From assembly GCA_900314775.1 (NCBI GenBank), contig OMWM01000002.1:27549-91548 (forward strand): a stretch of DNA of 64,000 nt, written 5' to 3'. Positions 7,576-16,412 of the stretch are shown here, one piece after another. Numbering within the stretch: position 1 is the first letter of the stretch; every line of letters starts with the position of its first letter. The notes under the pieces were generated by a model. The model was given only the letters and a program-made list of their open reading frames with translations. It was not told the DNA's origin and did no database searches. This DNA comes from an uncultured Eubacteriales bacterium (GTDB lineage: Bacteria; Bacillota; Clostridia; Lachnospirales; Lachnospiraceae). The translations under genes were made by a program, and so were the position numbers.

Positions 7576-9639
7576 ATGAAGATGGACGACTCTGTCAGCA
7601 GCCTGAAAGGAATCGGTGCGAAGACAGAGAAGATAATGAACAGGATAGGCATTTATACGGTCGGAGACTGTCTGCGTCATTATCCGCGTGATTACAAAGT
7701 GTACGAAGAACCTGTCCTTCTCACGGAGAAGGCATACGATGAGAAGACGCCGGCAGGGTATCTTGCGCAGGTCAACGGGCGGCCGCAGCTGGTCGGCCGC
7801 GGCAGAACGCCGATTGTCCTGTGCAATCTGTACGAGGGCAGTGAGAAGGTGCAGGCAATCTGGTACCACAGCACCTACATCCGCAGCAGACTGCAGCCGG
7901 GCGGGCGATATGTTTTCTATGGAAAGATCACGCACCGGGGACGCCAGCGCACGCTGGAGCATCCGGAGATTTACACGGAAGAAGAATACAGCGCCCTGCA
8001 GCAGACCATGCAGCCGGTGTACGGCCTGACCGAGGGGCTGTCGCAGAAAACTTTCTATAAGGCGGTGCGGCAGATTCTGGAGCAGGAAGAACTTTTCCCT
8101 GACCCGATGCCGGCGCAGATCCGCCATCAATACAGCCTTGCCGAATACAATTTTGCCGTCCGGCAGATTCATTTTCCGACCGACAAAAAGAATTATCTGA
8201 TGGCAAGGCACAGGCTGGTGTTCGACGAATTCTTCATGTTTGCCGTGGGCCTGCGCCGGCTTCGCCGGGAAAATTCGGCCGGCGGCAATGATTTTGTGAT
8301 GACGGATGATTCGGTGACAGACGATTTCATTGCTTCGCTCCCGTACAGGCTGACGGGCGCGCAGATGCGTGTCTGGCGGCAGATCAGTGCGGATATGCGC
8401 GGGCCGCATGCCATGAACCGCCTGATTCAGGGCGATGTCGGTTCCGGCAAGACCGCCGTCGCGGCGCTGGCCATGCTGAAGACCGCGGCAAACGGCCATC
8501 AGAGCTGTCTGATGGCACCGACGGAGGTACTTGCGCGGCAGCACTATGAGAAACTGGCGCCGATGTTTGGCCGGTACGGCTATCAGACCGTCCTGCTGAC
8601 CGGTGCCGTGAAGGAAAAGGATAAACGGACGATCAGGGCGCAGATCGCCGACGGCAGCGCTTCAATGATTATCGGGACACACGCCGTTTTCCAGGAGAAG
8701 GTGGAATATGCGGACCTGGCGCTGATCGTCACGGATGAGCAGCATCGTTTCGGCGTGCACCAGCGCGAGATGCTGGCCGGTAAAAATGAGCAGAAGCGCC
8801 CGCACGTGATCGTCATGAGTGCGACGCCGATTCCGCGTACCCTGGCCATCATTCTCTACAGCGATCTGGATATTTCGGTGATAGATGAGAAGCCGCAGAA
8901 CAGACTGCCGATTAAAAATGCCGTTGTCGGGCCATCTTACAGGCCGGCGGCATGGCGTTTTATCGCCGGGCAGATCAAAGGCGGCCATCAGGCCTATGTG
9001 ATCTGTCCTCTTGTAGAGGAGAGCGAGATGATGGATGCCGAAAATGTCACGGATTACAGCAGTGCGCTGAAAAAGGCTTTTCCGGCGGATGTGCGGATCG
9101 GGGTTCTGCACGGGCGGATGAAACCGGCCGCGAAAGACGCCGTCATGCAGGATTTTGCAGACGGAAAGATCGATCTGCTTGTTTCCACGACGGTAATCGA
9201 GGTCGGCGTCGATGTGCCGAACGCAACGGTGATGATGATTGAAAATGCCGAGCGGTTCGGCCTCGCACAGCTCCACCAGCTGCGCGGCCGGGTAGGACGC
9301 GGCAGCAGCCAGTCGTACTGCATTTTCATGTATGGCAAGGAAAGCGAGACGACGAAGGAGCGCCTTGCGATTATGCAGAACACCAATGACGGTTTTAAGA
9401 TTGCGGAGCAGGACATGAAGCTGCGCGGACCGGGCGATCTGTTCGGCATCCGGCAGAGCGGCAGCATGCAGTTTGCCATCGCGGATATCTATGCCGATGC
9501 CGACTGCCTGATCGAAGCCGGACAGGCGGCGGCACAGACCGTCGATGAGGACCCGGATCTTACGGCACCGGAACACGCCATGATCCGGCAGGCCTATGAG
9601 GCAGGGCGCTTTTGCATGGATGACAATGTGACGCTGTAA
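7576..9639 (+). CDS. recG: ATP-dependent DNA helicase RecG
   Basis: 687 residues, normal length for RecG. The enzyme remodels stalled replication forks and branched DNA. The N-terminal wedge/OB region spans roughly 1-240. The superfamily-2 helicase core follows, with Walker A GDVGSGKT near residue 285, DEQH near 385, the motif VMSATPIPRTLA, and the C-terminal segments QLHQLRGRVGRG and LRGPGDLFG that are typical of RecG. The ATG has CAGGAGAAA upstream. It follows the fakA terminator by 20 bases, and the fakA-recG-rsmD-coaD order is common in Clostridia apart from the LysR gene inserted here. Confidence 0.97.
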   Translation: MKMDDSVSSLKGIGAKTEKIMNRIGIYTVGDCLRHYPRDYKVYEEPVLLTEKAYDEKTPAGYLAQVNGRPQLVGRGRTPIVLCNLYEGSEKVQAIWYHSTYIRSRLQPGGRYVFYGKITHRGRQRTLEHPEIYTEEEYSALQQTMQPVYGLTEGLSQKTFYKAVRQILEQEELFPDPMPAQIRHQYSLAEYNFAVRQIHFPTDKKNYLMARHRLVFDEFFMFAVGLRRLRRENSAGGNDFVMTDDSVTDDFIASLPYRLTGAQMRVWRQISADMRGPHAMNRLIQGDVGSGKTAVAALAMLKTAANGHQSCLMAPTEVLARQHYEKLAPMFGRYGYQTVLLTGAVKEKDKRTIRAQIADGSASMIIGTHAVFQEKVEYADLALIVTDEQHRFGVHQREMLAGKNEQKRPHVIVMSATPIPRTLAIILYSDLDISVIDEKPQNRLPIKNAVVGPSYRPAAWRFIAGQIKGGHQAYVICPLVEESEMMDAENVTDYSSALKKAFPADVRIGVLHGRMKPAAKDAVMQDFADGKIDLLVSTTVIEVGVDVPNATVMMIENAERFGLAQLHQLRGRVGRGSSQSYCIFMYGKESETTKERLAIMQNTNDGFKIAEQDMKLRGPGDLFGIRQSGSMQFAIADIYADADCLIEAGQAAAQTVDEDPDLTAPEHAMIRQAYEAGRFCMDDNVTL

Positions 9640-9661
9640 CACAGCAGGAAGGATAGATGTT

Positions 9662-10606
9662 TTGACTTTAACACAGCTTCATTATATGATAACCATTTCA
9701 AAGACCAAGTCTTTCAACAAGGCGGCCGAGGCCCTCTACGTATCGCAGCCTTCGCTGACCAGCGCGATCCGGGAACTCGAAAAAGAGATCGGCATCACGA
9801 TCTTCAACCGCGGTGTGCGGGGCGTCACCCTGACAAATGACGGCGCCGAGTTTCTGCAGTACGCGCTGCAGGTATACAGCCAGTACGAGATGCTGGAGGA
9901 GAAATATATCAGGAAGGTCAATATCCGGAAGAAATTCAGCGTTTCCACGCAGCATTATTCTTTTGCCGTGAAAGCCTTCGTCAACATGGTCAGAAGCCTG
10001 GACACATCGGAATATGAGTTTGCCATCAAGGAGACGCGGACGAAGGAAGTCATCGAGGATGTGCGCAATCTCCGCAGTGAAGTCGGCCTGCTCTACGAGA
10101 GCAATTTCAACCGCAAGGCGATCGAGAAGACGCTGAAGACGGCGGGGCTTGAATTTCATCACCTGATCGACTGCGACCCGTACGTTTATTTATGGAAGGG
10201 ACACCCGCTGGCGCATGAGAAAAGCATCCGCTTTGAACAGCTGAACGCGTATCCGTGTCTGTCTTTCGAGCAGGGAGACAGCAGCAACTATTATTTCGCG
10301 GAGGAAATTCTTTCGACCAACCAGTACGAACATATCATCAAGTGCAATGACCGCGCCACAATCCTCAACCTGATGGTCGGCCTCAACGGCTACACGCTGT
10401 GTTCCGGCATCATCTGCGAGGAACTGAACGGCAGCGATTACGTCGCAGTGCCGTTCGAGCCGGATGAGAAAGACGGCAGCGATGTCATGGAGATCGGCTA
10501 TATCACGCGGAAAAATATCATTCTGTCCGAGGTGGGGAGGCGCTACGTGCAGGAGCTTCGAAAATATCTCGGTCTGCCGACAGAGGGCGGCAAAGAGCAG
10601 GCTTAA
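9662..10606 (+). CDS. LysR-family transcriptional regulator
   Basis: 314 residues from a TTG start with AGGAAGG 9 bases upstream. The N-terminal winged helix-turn-helix covers residues 1-60, with the LysR signature FNKAAEALYVSQPSLTSAIR followed by ELEKEIGITIFNRG. Residues 90-300 form the periplasmic-binding-like effector domain. The effector and targets cannot be inferred from the sequence. LysR genes usually sit divergently from a target, but here the gene is co-directional, 22 bases after recG, and ahead of the rsmD promoter, so the target is probably elsewhere. It looks like an insertion into an otherwise conserved recG-rsmD-coaD order. Confidence 0.9.
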   Translation: MTLTQLHYMITISKTKSFNKAAEALYVSQPSLTSAIRELEKEIGITIFNRGVRGVTLTNDGAEFLQYALQVYSQYEMLEEKYIRKVNIRKKFSVSTQHYSFAVKAFVNMVRSLDTSEYEFAIKETRTKEVIEDVRNLRSEVGLLYESNFNRKAIEKTLKTAGLEFHHLIDCDPYVYLWKGHPLAHEKSIRFEQLNAYPCLSFEQGDSSNYYFAEEILSTNQYEHIIKCNDRATILNLMVGLNGYTLCSGIICEELNGSDYVAVPFEPDEKDGSDVMEIGYITRKNIILSEVGRRYVQELRKYLGLPTEGGKEQA

Positions 10607-10632
10607 ATGCAGAGCGTTTTATACAAACTATC

Positions 10633-10660
10633 TTGACAAAAGTGATGAAAATTATAAAAT
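10633..10660 (+). promoter_or_regulatory. Sigma-A-type promoter of rsmD-coaD
   Basis: Consensus TTGACA at 10633-10638 and TAAAAT at 10655-10660 with a 16-base spacer, about 45 bases before the rsmD start. Confidence 0.65.
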
Positions 10661-10705
10661 ATAAATGTTACAGTCGAGTAAGTGCAGGCACATGGATGGA
10701 ATGCT

Positions 10706-11266
10706 ATGCGTGTAATTGGAGGAACAGCCGGCAGCATACCGCTGGTGACACCGGCCGGACGGAATACCCGCCCGACAACGGATCGTATCAAAGAGACATT
10801 GTTTAATATGCTGTCCCCTTATATACAGGGGTGCCGTTTTCTTGATCTTTTCAGCGGCAGCGGTGCCATCGGCATCGAGGCGCTGAGCCGCAGCGCAGCT
10901 TCTGCTGTCTTTGTGGACAGCGGCAGGGAAGCGGTCCGGTGCATCGAGGCGAATCTGGCGAAGACGCATCTGCAGGAGAATGCACGCGTCATGAAGGCTG
11001 AAGTGTCCTCCGCTGTGCGGCAGCTTGGCAGAGACGGCAGGAAATTTGATGTTATTTTCATGGACCCGCCGTACGGCCATCAGCTGGAGAAGAAAGCCAT
11101 GCAGGCAATTGCGGAGTCCGGCTGTGCTCAGGATGATGTACTGATTATCATCGAAGCTGATCTGAATACAGATTTCAGCTATCTGGGCGGCCTGGGCTAT
11201 ACAATCGATAAAATAAAAAAATATAAGACAAATCAGCATGTATTTGTCCGGAAAGTTTTGGAGTAA
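10706..11266 (+). CDS. rsmD: 16S rRNA (guanine(966)-N(2))-methyltransferase RsmD
   Basis: 186 residues from the ATG at 10706. That start gives the family-typical beginning MRVIGGTAGS and has GGATGGA upstream; an in-frame GTG at 10682 has no ribosome site. The enzyme transfers a methyl group from S-adenosylmethionine to a guanine N2 in 16S rRNA during 30S assembly. The SAM-binding glycine motif FLDLFSGSGAIGIEALSR and the catalytic DPPY motif at residues 120-123 are visible. It is followed 2 bases later by coaD, a pairing found in most Firmicutes. Confidence 0.95.
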   Translation: MRVIGGTAGSIPLVTPAGRNTRPTTDRIKETLFNMLSPYIQGCRFLDLFSGSGAIGIEALSRSAASAVFVDSGREAVRCIEANLAKTHLQENARVMKAEVSSAVRQLGRDGRKFDVIFMDPPYGHQLEKKAMQAIAESGCAQDDVLIIIEADLNTDFSYLGGLGYTIDKIKKYKTNQHVFVRKVLE

Positions 11267-11268
11267 AT

Positions 11269-11760
11269 ATGATGAGAACTGCAGTTTATCCGGGGAGTTT
11301 TGATCCTATCACATATGGACATCTTGATATTATTGAGCGGGCGTCGAAAATGGTCGACAAACTGATCATCGGTGTTTTGAGCAATAGTTCGAAAACGCCG
11401 TTGTTTTCACCGGAAGAACGTGTTAATATGATTAGGAAAGTTACCGAAAATATACCGAATACAGAGGTAGTTTCTTTCGACGGACTGCTTGTTGATTTCG
11501 TTGATGCCGTGGGGGCGACGATCGTTGTGCGCGGCCTGCGTGCCGAGTCGGATTTTGAATATGAATCCCATTGGGCACAGGCTAACAGGCTGATCAGACC
11601 GAATCAGGACTCGATTTTCCTTGTGACGAGGGCGGATCTGTCTTTTGTGAGCTCAAGCGCCGTACGTGAACTTGCACGCTATAACGGAGATATCAGTCTG
11701 TATGTGCCGCCGTATATTGAGAGTGTTATCAAGGAAAAACTAAACCGGAGGGATAAATAG
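11269..11760 (+). CDS. coaD: Phosphopantetheine adenylyltransferase
   Basis: 163 residues. It adenylylates 4'-phosphopantetheine to dephospho-CoA, the penultimate step of coenzyme A synthesis. The nucleotidyltransferase signature is intact: PGSFDPITYGH at residues 8-18, with the nucleotide-binding TxGH, and the C-terminal VSSSAVREL corresponding to the ISSTxVR motif. Two adjacent ATGs (11269 and 11272) could both serve as start; TTTTGGAG lies upstream. The gene is tightly coupled to rsmD and precedes the coiled-coil gene by one base. Confidence 0.96.
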   Translation: MMRTAVYPGSFDPITYGHLDIIERASKMVDKLIIGVLSNSSKTPLFSPEERVNMIRKVTENIPNTEVVSFDGLLVDFVDAVGATIVVRGLRAESDFEYESHWAQANRLIRPNQDSIFLVTRADLSFVSSSAVRELARYNGDISLYVPPYIESVIKEKLNRRDK

Positions 11761-11761
11761 A

Positions 11762-12586
11762 ATGAGTAAGATTGAGCAGCTTATTGATGAAATAGAAGAA
11801 TTTATTGACGGGTGCAAGCCGGTGCCGTTTTCTTCTTCGAAGATTGCCGTGCCGAAGGATGAATTGTATGAACTTCTGACCGAACTGCGTCTTAAGACTC
11901 CGGATGAGATCAAGCGTTATCAGAAGATCATTGCCCAGAAGAACAAGATTATTGATGATGCCAAAGCACAGGCAGAACAGATGGTGCAGGAGACCACAGA
12001 TTACTGCAATGCTCTGGTAGATGAACATGAGATCATGCTCAAGGCTTATGCTAAGGCAGAGCAGACAATCAACGATGCCAACGCACAGGCCGAGGAGATT
12101 GTGTCCGCTGCGAACCAGAATGCGGATGAGATTCGCGTCAGCGCGCTGTCCTATACGCAGGATATGATCAGCAGCATTACCGGTATTGTGGAGAATTCCG
12201 TGGAGATCGCCCGGAAGAATTCCGAAGGCCTGATCGGCGGTCTCACCGAGAATCTGTCTGTTCTCCGTGAGAACAGCGATGCTCTTTCCGCGCAGATCAG
12301 TGAGTATAACGGCAAGGCAGCGCCGGCACCGGCACAGGAACCGGAAGATACCGATGAGGAAGAGCCGGAAGAGACTGACGAGACAGTGGATGAAGAATCC
12401 GAAGACACGGAAGAGATCGAAGACGACGTGGATGAGGATGAAGAGATCGTTGAAGAGGATGACGAAGAGGAGAGCGAAGAGGAGGATTCCGAATCCAAGC
12501 CGAAGTTCAGACTTTTCGGCCGCAAAGACGACGAAGCAGACGAAGATTTTGACGACATCGATGACGATGATTTTGACGGCATCTGA
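11762..12586 (+). CDS. Coiled-coil protein with acidic C-terminal tail
   Basis: 274 residues. A short N-terminal helix-rich segment (KIEQLIDEIEEFIDGCKPVP) is followed by a long coiled coil from about 55 to 180 with Ala/Gln/Glu heptads such as KNKIIDDAKAQAEQMVQET. The tail at about 190-274 is very acidic, almost all Glu/Asp, interrupted by a basic patch SKPKFRLFGRKDD. From memory, proteins of this shape after coaD are often labelled ATPase or V-type H+-ATPase subunit H, but I see no nucleotide-binding motif and would not use that name. The coiled coil recalls DivIVA-like or ATP synthase b-like proteins. Function unknown; it is probably co-transcribed with coaD. Confidence 0.6.
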   Translation: MSKIEQLIDEIEEFIDGCKPVPFSSSKIAVPKDELYELLTELRLKTPDEIKRYQKIIAQKNKIIDDAKAQAEQMVQETTDYCNALVDEHEIMLKAYAKAEQTINDANAQAEEIVSAANQNADEIRVSALSYTQDMISSITGIVENSVEIARKNSEGLIGGLTENLSVLRENSDALSAQISEYNGKAAPAPAQEPEDTDEEEPEETDETVDEESEDTEEIEDDVDEDEEIVEEDDEEESEEEDSESKPKFRLFGRKDDEADEDFDDIDDDDFDGI

Positions 12587-12606
12587 TGTCTGTCCGGATG
12601 CATAAC

Positions 12607-12645
12607 AGCAAAGGGGCTGCCGCAGGCTGCGGCGGCCCCTTTGCT
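12607..12645. terminator. Bidirectional terminator hairpin between converging genes
   Basis: An 18-bp stem with one G-U pair (arms 12607-12624 and 12628-12645) sits between the coiled-coil gene and the convergent tmcAL. Neither side has a long T tract, but the stem itself ends in CCCCTTTGCT, so it probably serves both directions. Confidence 0.7.
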
Positions 12646-12658
12646 GTATCAGCGGATA

Positions 12659-13897
12659 TCAGATGGTGATGATGCCGCGGCGCAGAATCTCCGGCTGCAC
12701 ACGGCCTGATTTCTGCTGCGCTGTCTGCCGGTAAAGCTCTGAGGCGAGGATGGTCTGCCGGAAGAGCCGGACGCTGAGCGGATTCATCTGGTCTGCCGGT
12801 TTGCCGTCTGCGGCAAGCGGTGAGGCGGTATACGTAAAATCAGGTGCCATCCGGCCGAAAAGGACGCCGGCCTCCCGGCTAAAGCCGAGAACCTGCGGTG
12901 TGCACAGATAGCCGGATGCCTTCCAGCGCTGCTGCGTCTCTTTGGTGCGTCCGAGCAGAACGGACAGCAGACAGCGGGCAAGGCGCGCACGTGTGTAATT
13001 TTTCGTCTTCAGAAGGTCCAAAAAGGACTGCGCGTCCGTGAACTGCGGCAGCAGATTGCGGATGCGGTTGGCGATCTCCGGGCTGATATCGCAGTAATCT
13101 TCGAGCCTGCCGCGCTGCAGGAGAAGCTGTGCGGCTGTCAGCGCGGAAAAATCCGAAAGCTGAAGACAGGCGGTACTTTGCATGGCATTTTCCAGTACCT
13201 GATAAGAGGCAGGCGGAATAAATGACAGCAGTTTCTGCCGCGCTGCGCCGCTGCCGCCGATAAGCAGTGCGCGGATGGCGGCGGCGGACATATAATGGCC
13301 GTCCGGCGTCAGGCTGTCATGATGCGAACCTGTTCTTCGCACAGGGACGGCTTTGATGGTGCTATTGCGGCGCCGGAGCGCCTTGAGATATTCGGCGGCG
13401 AGAATGTTGTTCGGGTGATGCAGCATCTCAGCGGCTTCCGGCCCCAGAACGGCGCGGACAGCCTGCGCGCGGGCTGCCGGAAAACTGCTGCCCTGTGCGG
13501 TCTCGCTGCGCAGCACTTTCCGGTAGTCCTCCGGCTCCGATGCCAGGACGTCCGCGGTGCGCTCAAGCAGCGCCGGGTCATCCGTCTCACAGCCAAAGCA
13601 CAGATAGTCGGCGCAGCCCATTCTGTCAAGTATGGAGACCGCGGAGGCGGCAAAATGTTCCGCGCTGGCGCAGCTGCCGAAAACCGGCAGTTCGATCACC
13701 ATATCAAAACCGCCGAGCAGAGCCATGCGGGTGCGGGTGTATTTGTCCAGTACGGCAGGTTCCCCGCGCTGCACGAAATCGCCGCTCATCACGGCAATCA
13801 CGAAGTCGGCACCGGTTAAGCTGCGCGCCATGCGCGCAAGGTAGGCGTGACCATTGTGAAAGGGATTGAATTCAGCGATGACGGCGGCAGTTTTCAT
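12659..13897 (-). CDS. tmcAL: tRNA(Met) cytidine acetate ligase TmcAL (YlbM)
   Basis: 412 residues on the minus strand with CAGGAG before the ATG. TmcAL uses ATP and acetate to form N4-acetylcytidine at the wobble base of elongator tRNA-Met. The N-terminus AVIAEFNPFHNGHAYLARMA carries the HxGH-type nucleotidyltransferase motif. It is followed by VMSGDFVQRGEPA and DMVIELPVFGS, all characteristic of the YlbM family. The C-terminal half, with several Leu-rich helices, is the tRNA-binding part. In related genomes the gene also lies near coaD. It is the only minus-strand gene in this part and faces a serine hydrolase gene across 81 bases. Confidence 0.93.
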   Translation of the reverse strand: MKTAAVIAEFNPFHNGHAYLARMARSLTGADFVIAVMSGDFVQRGEPAVLDKYTRTRMALLGGFDMVIELPVFGSCASAEHFAASAVSILDRMGCADYLCFGCETDDPALLERTADVLASEPEDYRKVLRSETAQGSSFPAARAQAVRAVLGPEAAEMLHHPNNILAAEYLKALRRRNSTIKAVPVRRTGSHHDSLTPDGHYMSAAAIRALLIGGSGAARQKLLSFIPPASYQVLENAMQSTACLQLSDFSALTAAQLLLQRGRLEDYCDISPEIANRIRNLLPQFTDAQSFLDLLKTKNYTRARLARCLLSVLLGRTKETQQRWKASGYLCTPQVLGFSREAGVLFGRMAPDFTYTASPLAADGKPADQMNPLSVRLFRQTILASELYRQTAQQKSGRVQPEILRRGIITI

Positions 13898-13978
13898 ATC
13901 GGGCTCCTGTCTGGTACAATAGATTTACAGATACTTTTTTCATTATACTGATATTGAGGAAGGAAAGGAAGGTAAAAT

Positions 13979-15760
13979 ATGGGATTTGATGTTTCCTTTT
14001 TCCAGCTTCTGTTCAAGATGCTGGCCGGTGAGACGGGGAAATTGAGCAAAGTCGACTTCTTCCCGCAGAAACCGCAGTTCGGCGGCGTCCCGATCGAGCA
14101 GCCTTTTGAGAGAGCCACACCGGAATCCCAGGGTGTATCTTCTGAATACATTGGGAAATTTCTGAAAGCGCTGGCGGACAGCCCGAGCGCCAATCCGCAT
14201 CATGTCATCCTGCTTCGCAGGGGAAAGATTATCGCGGAGTGCAGCTACGCGCCGTACGTCAACGGCATGTGGCATATCACGCATTCCATGTGCAAATCGC
14301 TGACCGGCATGGCCGTCGGCCTGGCGGTGGATGACGGCAAGCTGTCTCTTGATGAGAAGCTGGTCGATATTTTTCCGATGCCGCGCAATCCCCTGCGCAA
14401 ATATCAGCTGAAGGATGTCACGGTCGAAAACCTGCTGAACATGACATCGGGCGTGGAATTCAGCGAATCCGGCGCCATATCGGGCAATGACTGGATTGAC
14501 GGATTCATGGGGTCTCACTGCAAGGAGGAGCCGGGCACGGCCTTTAACTACAACAGCATGAATTCCTATATGCTGTCGGCGATTATCCAGCAGCGATACG
14601 GCATTACCATGGAAGAGCTGCTGAAAGAGCGGATTTTTGAACCGCTGGGCATACGCGAGGTTTTCTGGGAACTGAGCCCCGAAGGCATCACGAAGGGCGG
14701 CTGGGGCCTGTTCATCAAGCCGGAGGATGCCGTCAAGCTCGGATACCTTTACATGCAGGGCGGTGTCTGGAAAGGACAGCGCATCCTGTCGGAGGAGTGG
14801 GTGAAGACGTCCACTGTTTCGCATGTCGATAACGGGCAGTACGGATACGGATATCAGCTCTGGATAGATGACCGGCCGGGCAGCTTTGCCTTCAACGGCC
14901 TTTTCGGACAGAATGTGATCTGCATGCCGGACATCGATATGATTCTGATGATCAATGCCGGCAACCGCGAACTGTTTGCCACCGGCGACCTGACGAACAT
15001 CCGCCGCCGGTTCTGGGGCGGGGACTATATGCCGTCTGATACGCCGCTGCCGGAAAATGAACAGGCACAGCAGGCGCTGGCTGAGGAAATAAAATATTAT
15101 GAGACCGTTCCGGTCATGATGCGTGAGCCGAAGAAAAATGAATGGGGCTTTTCCCGTATACACTACAGCCCGATCACGCCGGATGAATTCTTCCGGGTTG
15201 TCGGCGGCAGCACCTTTGTGATGGACAAGGGCTATATCGGCATTTTCCCGCTGATCTGCCAGGTCATGCACAATAATTTCTCCGACGGCATCCGCGAGAT
15301 CAGCTTCAGCCAGATCGGGAGCGACCGCTATCTGATCCTGACGGAGGGGCGGCAGGTCATGCGCCTGAAGCTGGGCTTTGACCATGCCGAAATCAGCGAT
15401 ATTCTGCTGCACGGCGAGCCGTATACGGTCGGGGTGACGGCCCGGATTACGCTGGATGAGCTGGGACGCATAACGCTGCTGGCGGAAGCCGCCTTTCTGG
15501 AAGAGGCCTGCTCAAGGCAGCTGTATATTTTCTTTGATGGAGACCGCATCGAACTGAAAGCGGACGAGACGCCGGGCGATGATGTGATTGCGGCGGCGCT
15601 GCAGTTTACAGGCGACGAGCCGGGCATTGCGAAGATTCCGTTTATCGGCAGCATTGTGGCCGGACCGGGCATGGACATCATGGATTCGACCTTGCAGGCG
15701 AGGGTGCACTCCGTCGATTACGGACACCGGAAAGGAACGGAGACCGGCACGGCCCGCTGA
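13979..15760 (+). CDS. Beta-lactamase-family serine hydrolase (class C fold), cytoplasmic
   Basis: 593 residues with GGAAGGT before the ATG and no signal peptide or membrane segment. Residues 40-370 match the class C beta-lactamase / DD-peptidase fold: the nucleophile motif S-M-C-K at 103-106 (SxxK), the Tyr motif FNYNSMNSYML with Tyr191, and a late GLFGQNVICMP strand. Residues 380-593 form an additional C-terminal domain that I do not recognise. Such proteins are usually esterases, amidases or peptidases, and resistance is not implied. A cytoplasmic location is inferred from the missing export signal. It lies between tmcAL and yceD, a place where many Clostridia carry other genes. Confidence 0.8.
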   Translation: MGFDVSFFQLLFKMLAGETGKLSKVDFFPQKPQFGGVPIEQPFERATPESQGVSSEYIGKFLKALADSPSANPHHVILLRRGKIIAECSYAPYVNGMWHITHSMCKSLTGMAVGLAVDDGKLSLDEKLVDIFPMPRNPLRKYQLKDVTVENLLNMTSGVEFSESGAISGNDWIDGFMGSHCKEEPGTAFNYNSMNSYMLSAIIQQRYGITMEELLKERIFEPLGIREVFWELSPEGITKGGWGLFIKPEDAVKLGYLYMQGGVWKGQRILSEEWVKTSTVSHVDNGQYGYGYQLWIDDRPGSFAFNGLFGQNVICMPDIDMILMINAGNRELFATGDLTNIRRRFWGGDYMPSDTPLPENEQAQQALAEEIKYYETVPVMMREPKKNEWGFSRIHYSPITPDEFFRVVGGSTFVMDKGYIGIFPLICQVMHNNFSDGIREISFSQIGSDRYLILTEGRQVMRLKLGFDHAEISDILLHGEPYTVGVTARITLDELGRITLLAEAAFLEEACSRQLYIFFDGDRIELKADETPGDDVIAAALQFTGDEPGIAKIPFIGSIVAGPGMDIMDSTLQARVHSVDYGHRKGTETGTAR

Positions 15761-15828
15761 GCGCTCCGGCAGGCCCGTAAAGCCCGCAGACAGGACTTTG
15801 CAGGCCTGCGTGATTTTAAATATTTTCG

Positions 15829-15857
15829 TTGACAAATACAGGTGATCTATGTATAAT
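15829..15857 (+). promoter_or_regulatory. Perfect consensus sigma-A promoter of the yceD-rpmF-plsX unit
   Basis: TTGACA at 15829-15834 and TATAAT at 15852-15857 with an exact 17-base spacer. The predicted start, near 15864, sits almost on an upstream in-frame ATG (15866). This supports the ATG at 15884 as the true yceD start. Confidence 0.9.
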
Positions 15858-15883
15858 AATCTGGTATGAATCTGGGAGAAACT

Positions 15884-16399
15884 ATGCAGATCAATATTTC
15901 TGATTTACTTTCAACAAGTGGGAAGAGTTCGTCGTACGAGTTTACCGTGGAAGCCGAGATGTTTGACATCGACGGCGGATACCCGTATCTCGAGAAGAAG
16001 CCGGTTCATTTGACTCTTATCAATGAGAACGGCGAGAAGATCTCGTATGCAGGTCAGATAGATGTGACTCTTGAAATTCCTTGCAGCCGATGCCTGACAC
16101 CGGTCCCTGTGCGGATGAATTTTGAATTCGGGGATGAATTGTTCCTGAAGCCGCAGAAGGACGAGGAGCGTCTCTATATCGGGGATGTATCCTTTGTGGA
16201 TGGCGGAGAACTGGATGCTGACAGACTTGTCTTTGATGAGATATTGATGCGGCTCCCGATGAAAGTACTTTGCAGAAGTGACTGCAAGGGCCTCTGCCCG
16301 GTGTGCGGTCACAATCTCAATGAAGGCGACTGCGGCTGCGACCGCTCATCGCCGGATCCAAGGATGTCTGTCATCAAGGATATTTTTAAAGGAATTTAA
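15884..16399 (+). CDS. yceD: YceD / DUF177 family protein
   Basis: 171 residues from the ATG at 15884, which has GGGAGA 7 bases upstream; the earlier ATG at 15866 is at the predicted transcript start and has no ribosome site. YceD proteins are linked to 23S rRNA accumulation and are almost always encoded beside rpmF, as here. A first Cys pair CSRC sits near residue 70, and a Cys-rich end with LCPVCGHNLNEGDCGC suggests zinc binding. The exact role is not established; ribosomal large-subunit biogenesis is inferred from the neighbourhood and family literature. Confidence 0.9.
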   Translation: MQINISDLLSTSGKSSSYEFTVEAEMFDIDGGYPYLEKKPVHLTLINENGEKISYAGQIDVTLEIPCSRCLTPVPVRMNFEFGDELFLKPQKDEERLYIGDVSFVDGGELDADRLVFDEILMRLPMKVLCRSDCKGLCPVCGHNLNEGDCGCDRSSPDPRMSVIKDIFKGI

Positions 16400-16412
16400 G
16401 GAGGTGTAGACC

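Noticed and set aside
6538..8544. 668-codon minus-strand open frame opposite fakA and recG
   Set aside because: It covers two conserved plus-strand genes and a terminator between them, and the translated product has no recognisable motif.
12151..12603. Poly-serine minus-strand frame
   Set aside because: It is the complement of the Glu/Asp codons in the acidic tail of the coiled-coil gene.
13942..13947. Minus-strand TATAAT as tmcAL promoter
   Set aside because: No reasonable -35 element is found 16-18 bases upstream, so it was not listed.
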